From Chelonoidis abingdonii (lineage: Eukaryota; Chordata; Testudines; Testudinidae): a stretch of DNA of 64,000 bases. The stretch is taken from assembly GCF_003597395.2 (NCBI RefSeq), contig NC_133771.1, positions 133,655,957 through 133,719,956 on the forward strand, given 5' to 3'. The notes below the pieces were generated by a model that saw only the letters and a program-made list of their open reading frames with translations, did no database searches and was not told where the DNA came from. This document shows, in pieces, positions 58,440-64,000 of the stretch; position 1 is the stretch's first letter, and the number at the start of each line of letters is the position of its first letter. Made by a program: the position numbers and the translations under genes.

Positions 58440-58985
58440 TAACATTATTTTAACATTAGATATATCAATAATATTGTCTCATCTAGAATATTATGTGTGC
58501 CAACCCCCCGAAAGAAAGTTGTGGAAATAAAATGGATTCAGGTAAGGGTAATAAAATGATTAGAGGCATAGAAAAGTTCTTGGAGGAAGAAAGGAGAAAA
58601 ATAAGGAGGGACACGATAAAAGTTTATAATATACTGAACAGGACAGCAAAGGTGGAACCTTCTGTTCTCTGTGTCTCCCAGTACAAAAACAAATGGGCAG
58701 TCAAATTAAAAGGTGGCAAATTCAAAACTGATAGGAAATAATTTTTCCAAACAACATATAATTAGAGTATTGACCTCACTACTACAAAATACCATTGAGG
58801 CCAAACAAGGGACTGGACATTTATATAAATAACAAGAATGTCTAGTGCTGCCATAGTTAATGCCAATAAACTATGGAAGGGATATTAAGCCTCATGTTTC
58901 AGGGTTTAAGCCAATCGCTACCAGATAGAAATTAGGAGGAGACAATATTAGGGGCAGATAAAACAAGTATTTTTCAGTCTAGATG
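58440..58985 (+). pseudogene. CR1-like LINE ORF2 C-terminus and 3' UTR (copy A)
   Basis: 'cacatctagaatattatgtg' corresponds to the HLEYxV block. An 82-codon frame then reads NKMIRGIEKF, KIRRDTIKVYNILNR and VKLKGGKFKTDRK, the C-terminal CR1 pattern 'TkMIRGlE...RRlRgDmIevYKiln' and 'lkL.ggrFktd.RK'. Untranslated 3' text follows ('cctcatgtttcagggtttaa', 'ggaggagacaatattagggg') and breaks off near 58985. A degraded, 5'-truncated LINE. Confidence 0.82.
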
Positions 58986-59224
58986 ATTTATTTCAGATTA
59001 AGAAAAACAACAAACTACAGAGTCTCCATGTGAGAGTGATAGGATGACTACAGTAAGCATCTCTGTATCTGTGCTGAAATCCAAAATGGCAGCTGTTGTA
59101 AAGCTTTCCCCCCATCAGCAGGCAGGGTGCCCACCCCCACAACACACACACACAAAGAATGATAGCATCTCCTTCCAATTACATGGCTTTATAAAGAACA
59201 AATTGGTTTGGGAAGGAAACAATT

Positions 59225-59690
59225 CAGAACTGACATGATAAAGGTATATATTATTTACCCTCTCTCATAAGGCAAGAAAAAAGGCCATCCAATGAAAGGA
59301 AAAGGTAATACAATTACAACTGATAAGAGGAAATATATATTTTATGTCATGCATGATCAAACTGTGGGACTCACTGTTGGAGTTTATTGAGGCCAAGAAG
59401 TGGCATTCAAATAATTTAGACATGAACAGGAATAATATGACTATCTGCAATTATATTAGCTTGCTAAAGTAAACAACACTCATGCTTCAGGACATAAGCC
59501 AACCAATAGCCTTTAATGCATGGGGCTAGGAAGAATGTTTCCTCCATAGGCATCTTAATGTATAATTTTTAATCATATGGGTTTTACACCTTCTGCTGAA
59601 GTATTTGATTTTGGCCCCTATCAAGAGACAGGATACTGAATCAGATAACCCTTTGGTTTGAATGGTTCTGTGTTCCATTTGTTTCAAGGT
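59225..59690 (+). repeat. CR1-like LINE 3' end (copy B)
   Basis: It repeats the 3' part of copy A: 'gtgggactcactgttggag', 'gaggccaagaagtggcattc', 'gcttcaggacataagccaac', 'ttacaccttctgctgaagta' and 'gagacaggatactgaatcag'. The last piece is the near-terminal block of the family. Most of the coding part is lost. Same orientation as copy A. Confidence 0.75.
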
Positions 59691-59981
59691 CTCCCTTCCT
59701 GCTCTACTGGGGTGGTCCCCTCCACGTTGGGAACAAATCTCTGCCAAGTTATTACATAGTTATTTATTTTTCAAATGGCTTTGTACAGCAGATGTTCCCA
59801 TGTGAGCATTAGCTTTTCTTTTACTGACTTTTGCTGTGCAAATTGAACACTGAACCTAACCTAGATCCCATTGAATTTAACGGCAAAATTCCGACTGAGT
59901 TCACCAAGATCAGGATTTGGCTCACTGACTTACATTCTGTTCAACTGCTGGCCCAGAATGAAACTAGCAAGCACTAGACAT

Positions 59982-60110
59982 CAGGGGTGCTGGAACAATT
60001 TATATAGTGGGGGTGCTGAGAGCCATTGAACCAAACAGAAAACTCTGTATATGAGGGAAACAACTTCAAGCCAAGGGGTGTGGTAGCAACTCCAGCACCC
60101 AATACCTATG
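59982..60110. mobile_element. Second copy of the 140-bp hAT-type MITE
   Basis: It starts CAGGGGTGCTGGAAC and shares 'tagtgggggtgctgagagcc' and 'caacttcaagccaaggggtg' with the copy at 35.4 kb. The right end is eroded (TCCAGCACCC...CCTATG). Flanks CTAGACAT and GTAGGCAC agree at only 5 of 8 bases, so the right boundary is less sure. Confidence 0.65.
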
Positions 60111-60411
60111 GTAGGCACAGGTTTAACATTACTTATGCTACTTTTCAGGCTGTTTAACATGAGAGTTCACAGGTCTGACTCTTGCTTTTGTCTTCCTCAA
60201 GGATGAAAACCCTTGTAGATATTTTAACCTGGTGCTGGACAAACCTTTAAAGATTCAGAAGCTTGGTTCAGATAAAAAAGCTAAAATTCAGAGGCCTAGT
60301 TGAAGCTTATCTAAAATAGCTAAACTGCTGCAAAATTGGACTGGAAATCATGTCACAACTTGCTTTCATGGGATTTTCAGTATTGATTGGTTTGGTTGGT
60401 CCAGAAATAGT

Positions 60412-60610
60412 AATATATGGCACTTATATAGCACTTTTCACCCACAGATCTCAAAGCACTTTGCAATGGAGGGCAAATTTTATCATTCCTGTTCTATACA
60501 CAGGGCAAGTGAGTCCCAGAGACGGTAAGTGATGTGTGACATTGGACAAAACAAATCAGTGGCGGAACCAGAACTCAAGTCTACTCACTGGCCCCCTGCT
60601 CCCCACACTG
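60412..60610 (-). repeat. MIR-like CORE-SINE
   Basis: 'atagcacttttcacccacag', 'atctcaaagcactttgcaat', 'gtgagtcccagagacggtaa' and 'ccagaactcaagtctactca' are the inverse of a MIR-related SINE common in turtles. The tRNA-like head is on the right. Confidence 0.7.
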
Positions 60611-61107
60611 AAGAAATAGTTTGCCTTTTAGTCTCTTTCAACACTTCTTTCCATCTGCATCTTGAAAAAAGAAGTTCAGATGCTGCAAAAATTAAATTGG
60701 GTTTTTTTTTTTCAAATGTTAACCAAATGTTTCTGAACTTCTTCAAGATCCTCAGTTCTAATTTTGCTAAAAAATACTAAAGAAGGTTAGAGTATGTTAT
60801 TCTTTTATATGAACGCATTACCTCACAGTAGTACCTTCTTTTCAGGCATTTTCATCCCTATTTTCTTCAGAGATCCAGTATTTTTGCCATGCTGTCGTCA
60901 TTAGATTTTTCCTTTCTCTGAGCCTATCTGCCACAGTATATCAAAACAGCCTTTGCTTCTGCAGCCCAAATGGCAGCCAAAGCTAGTGATGGATAACTCT
61001 CCACAAGCCTGGAGTTCAGAATCAGTTCAGATATGCTTTTGAAAGGTTTGGAGTTTTTAGCAAAAGAGTCTATGACTTTCTTGTGTGAAGTTTCTCATTC
61101 TTCAGAT
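60611..61107. other. No gene recognised
   Basis: AT-rich; the part from about 60.98 kb resembles an old A/T-rich repeat that the following hAT element interrupts. Confidence 0.35.
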
Positions 61108-61644
61108 CAGAGCCAGCTCCAGGCACCAGCCAAGCAAGCTCATGCTTGGGCCGGCAGGTTCTAAGGGGCAGCATTCCGTCCAATCCCAGGGGGGCACGAA
61201 CACCCTTTTTTCCCCTCATTTGTTGCTCTGGCCGCCCTGTAGTGGGTGGCGGTGTGGAGGAGGGAATGCTGGGAGCCTGCTGCGCGTTCTGTGTGCCCCA
61301 GCCGGTGCCAGGTCTGCAGCAAGCCTGGCAGCCCGCGTCCTTCCCTCCCCACCAACTGGAGCAGCACAGAGCCCTCCTGGCAGGCGGCGCGGCAAGAGGG
61401 GCCAAGTGGTGAGCACCTTGGCTGAAGGAAGTCTTGGCCACCCCCCTTCTCTCTCTCCCCCCCTACCTCCCTGCCCCTGCCCCCTGCTAGCCGAGGCACA
61501 CACTCCAGTGCCCGGGGCACGTCTGCAGCGCAGGGAGTCCTGCTAGCTGAAAGTTTGCACCTTGGATCCGGCCACCCCACAGGTTGGTTTGTTTGTTTGT
61601 TTGTTTTTTGGCTTGGGGCAGCAAAAAAGCCAGAGCTGGCCCTG
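61108..61644. mobile_element. 537-bp GC- and CpG-rich hAT-type element
   Basis: It starts CAGAGCCAGCTCCAGGCACC and ends AGCCAGAGCTGGCCCTG, with a perfect 8-bp duplication CTTCAGAT (61100-61107 and 61645-61652). The interior is rich in GC and CpG (GGCGGCGCGGCAAG, CCCGGGGCACGTC), unlike the rest of the window, which suggests limited methylation decay. It contains (TTTG)n near 61590-61607. Open frames of up to 153 codons on both strands have no transposase motif. Confidence 0.9.
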
Positions 61645-61652
61645 CTTCAGAT

Positions 61653-64000
61653 CATATCGAGAAGTGTCACCTGAACAAACTTTTGTTTCCAATCCCCATT
61701 GAACACCAAATTGGAAAGGCACATGAAAATTAAAGTTGGGGGTGTTCAGGCCTATTAGGACATTTAAAGAAATGTTTGGTTCAGGTTCATTTCACAAAGT
61801 TTTGGCATGATGGGTGTTCTTGTTTTTTCTAAACCAATTCACCTGCCCCATCTCCAAATGATTGCAACTTATCAGCTACCAAAGCATTGTCATGTTGTTT
61901 TGAGAATTTTTTCTCATTTCTTGTTCTGTGTGAACCATCCCAAAGTGCTCATTCCTGAAACCCTTGATTGTGTGGGTAATCGTTATTCACACTAATATAT
62001 CCCATTGACTTCAATAGGATGTGCGGGAGTAAGGATTACAGGACCAGACTATACATCTGTTCAGTTACGCTGGTCAAGATCCAGTGCAGAAACCTGTGCA
62101 TTTGTCTGGCAATGACAAGAAGCAGGAATGAATTTCTCAATTATAGTGTCAGAAATAAAATGATTTTGGGTGGTTCACCAAGAGATTAAGTGGCTCAAGT
62201 GGAATTATGGCCCTTTTCAATGATACCAGGAAGCCTGCTGTTACATCCTTAAAATATACTCAACGATTTGTAACTAACCAACAAGTCCATTTGACATGAA
62301 ATGATTTATAACCAAGCAACAGGTTTGTTTAGATACCAGAGAGTTTCAGGGCCTGGTAGCTCTCTTTCTTTTTTAAGAAACATTTTTAACTATAAAAAAG
62401 GTAAAGAGATTTTTTTTTATAAAACCGTTTTACAGTTTATTTCCTATCATTAATTGTTAAAATATAATAAATGATGATCTGACTAAATGAAGCAGGATGT
62501 TAAATGGTGAATTTTGTCTGTGTAAACAAATAAATAATTATTTACAATCTTTGGCAAAACAAAGTGAAGTTTCATTGATCTCATTCTCTCCCTCCTTTTT
62601 TCTCTCACATGCACACACACCCTTGCAAGGAAAAAAAGAAAAAGAAAAAAGAAAATCTTCATAAATAATTTACATAGAATAGGAAAATTATGGTACAATC
62701 TAAATATTAACATCTTTGTCCCCACACTGATGTCATGCTTTCACAAAACCAAACCAAAAAACCCTACACGTCCATCACAATCATTACATTTAATGAAGTC
62801 TCCCCACTTTCTCACTGGGACTTGGGGATACAATTTGAAACAACAGAAGTATGAATTGCAACAAACACAAAAACCTCATAAGGAGGATTTTTTTTAAAAA
62901 AGCGTTTGTTAATATGAAGAGATTGTAAAATGTGCAATAAAGCCACAAACTGTGAATTTTTTCTAATGAATATAGCAGTAAAATCTATTTAAAAGGAAAA
63001 AAAAGAGCTGAGTCAACATTTGGCTCACCATGCCCTATGATAAGGCAAGAGATACTGTATTATTCCCTTAGTAAACCTCGTCTGTAATTAAAATTACACC
63101 AGCAAGAGTTTTTTTGAACAAAGCTCATACATCTTAAACAAAACAAAAAAGTGTTAAATACTTGCATACTATTGTATAACTGAATAACTGTTGTATCTGG
63201 TTAGAATAAACACTGGTATCCCTTCAGCATTATTTAAAAAATAAAACAGTTCTATATACAGCAGACTTAGGTAACAATACAAAATACTAAAATTAGGATA
63301 ACAGTATATATATATTAAGGTTCCATTTATAAATTCCTCTTTATTACTTATTTAATCATGTGCTACTTTACAGCATGCTGGATTGTAATGACATAAAACT
63401 GCATGTTTAAACAAATGTGTACATTGCTTCAATGATATCTTCATGTTGTGATATGCTTCAACAGATTGTTCTGGCATTATTTGCTAATACTGCATTACTA
63501 ATGCACTGTATGACATGCTTTACAAATAAATTATCAGAGAAGGTAGCAGTATGTGTAATCATGATAAATATTAACAAAATATTTATAACTGGAACCTTAA
63601 TTTCCATATTAGGTAATGGTAGCGTGGCTACCTTTTCATAACCCTAGATCAGGATTCAGGATGTCAAAGTGCTTTTTGCAGCAGAGATGGAAAAGTGGTT
63701 CAGATTCAACTTGTTCCAGATGGTCATGAAATATGTTTAGCAAGAGGGAATGCAAAAAAAGATGTACACTGGCCAACTGGAAACCATTTTATAAAAGCCA
63801 CAGTGGATGGTCTTATGTGCTTAACTGAATTGCTATGCTTTCTTATGTTCAAGGTTAAGTGCTGGTTCAATTGTATTTGTCCTTATTTAAGTCCATACAA
63901 ATAACATGCATTGTTATTTCTAGTTAGACATTATTTGAAACTAAAAATCTGAAGTTTCAGCAACTTTTAATCTTAAAAGGTATTTTTGAAGAGTTAGTAA
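61653..64000. other. AT-rich gene-free end of the window
   Basis: The first part (to about 61.81 kb) and 61.99-62.05 kb carry old palindromic-repeat text. From about 62.4 kb to the end the sequence is very AT-rich with A-runs and T-runs and shows none of the families found elsewhere. Short frames at 63417-63641 and 63695-63904 lack domains. It may be unique sequence, for example a distant UTR or intron; nothing proves that. Confidence 0.4.

Noticed and set aside
61085..61546. Overlapping open frames of up to 153 codons on both strands
   Set aside because: Lie within a non-autonomous hAT-type insert with perfect 8-bp duplication; no transposase motifs (DDE or BED).

Overview
This window is ordinary vertebrate chromosomal DNA, and its repeats point strongly to a turtle, probably a cryptodiran. 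It is AT-rich and CpG-poor overall. It carries several tRNA-derived SINEs of the cryptodire type, CR1 LINE relics whose 3' ends read 'tcatagagtcatag', two copies of one solo LTR, many short hAT-type elements with 8-bp target duplications, MIR-type SINEs, and relics of Penelope-like and DIRS-type retroelements. I found no exon of a host protein-coding gene, no tRNA, rRNA or snRNA gene, and nothing bacterial. The longest open frames are low-complexity readings or lie inside repeats.

Layout. 0.1-1.7 kb: a tRNA-derived SINE, a small TA-flanked MITE, and a GC-rich 366-bp insert between 12-bp direct repeats. 2.4-3.5 kb: a decayed DIRS element with a promoter-like leader, an ORF1 start, and a tyrosine-recombinase relic that keeps its HxxR box. 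3.6-4.7 kb: a Penelope-like element (PLE) with inverted termini, hammerhead-ribozyme-like cores, a GIY-YIG coding relic and a 13-bp target duplication. 10.5-12.9 kb: a minus-strand CR1 whose reverse transcriptase is split by a 993-bp solo LTR at its FADD box. 16.9-21.7 kb: MITEs and a MIR. 28-33 kb: a hairpin, two degenerate minisatellites, a second hammerhead-like core and the second solo LTR (1,024 bp). 34-45 kb: SINEs, a CR1 C-terminus and hAT-type elements, then a retroelement gag-like frame near 43.9 kb. 47-61.6 kb: LINE and MIR fragments and more hAT insertions. 62-64 kb: AT-rich sequence with no repeat I recognise.

The parts do not form a pathway; this is a graveyard of selfish elements inserted next to and into each other. 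The most informative item is the PLE at 3.6-4.7 kb, where coding relic, ribozyme-like termini and target duplication agree. The families are known. I did not find a convincing wholly new system, and family names are given from memory of conserved motifs, not from a search.
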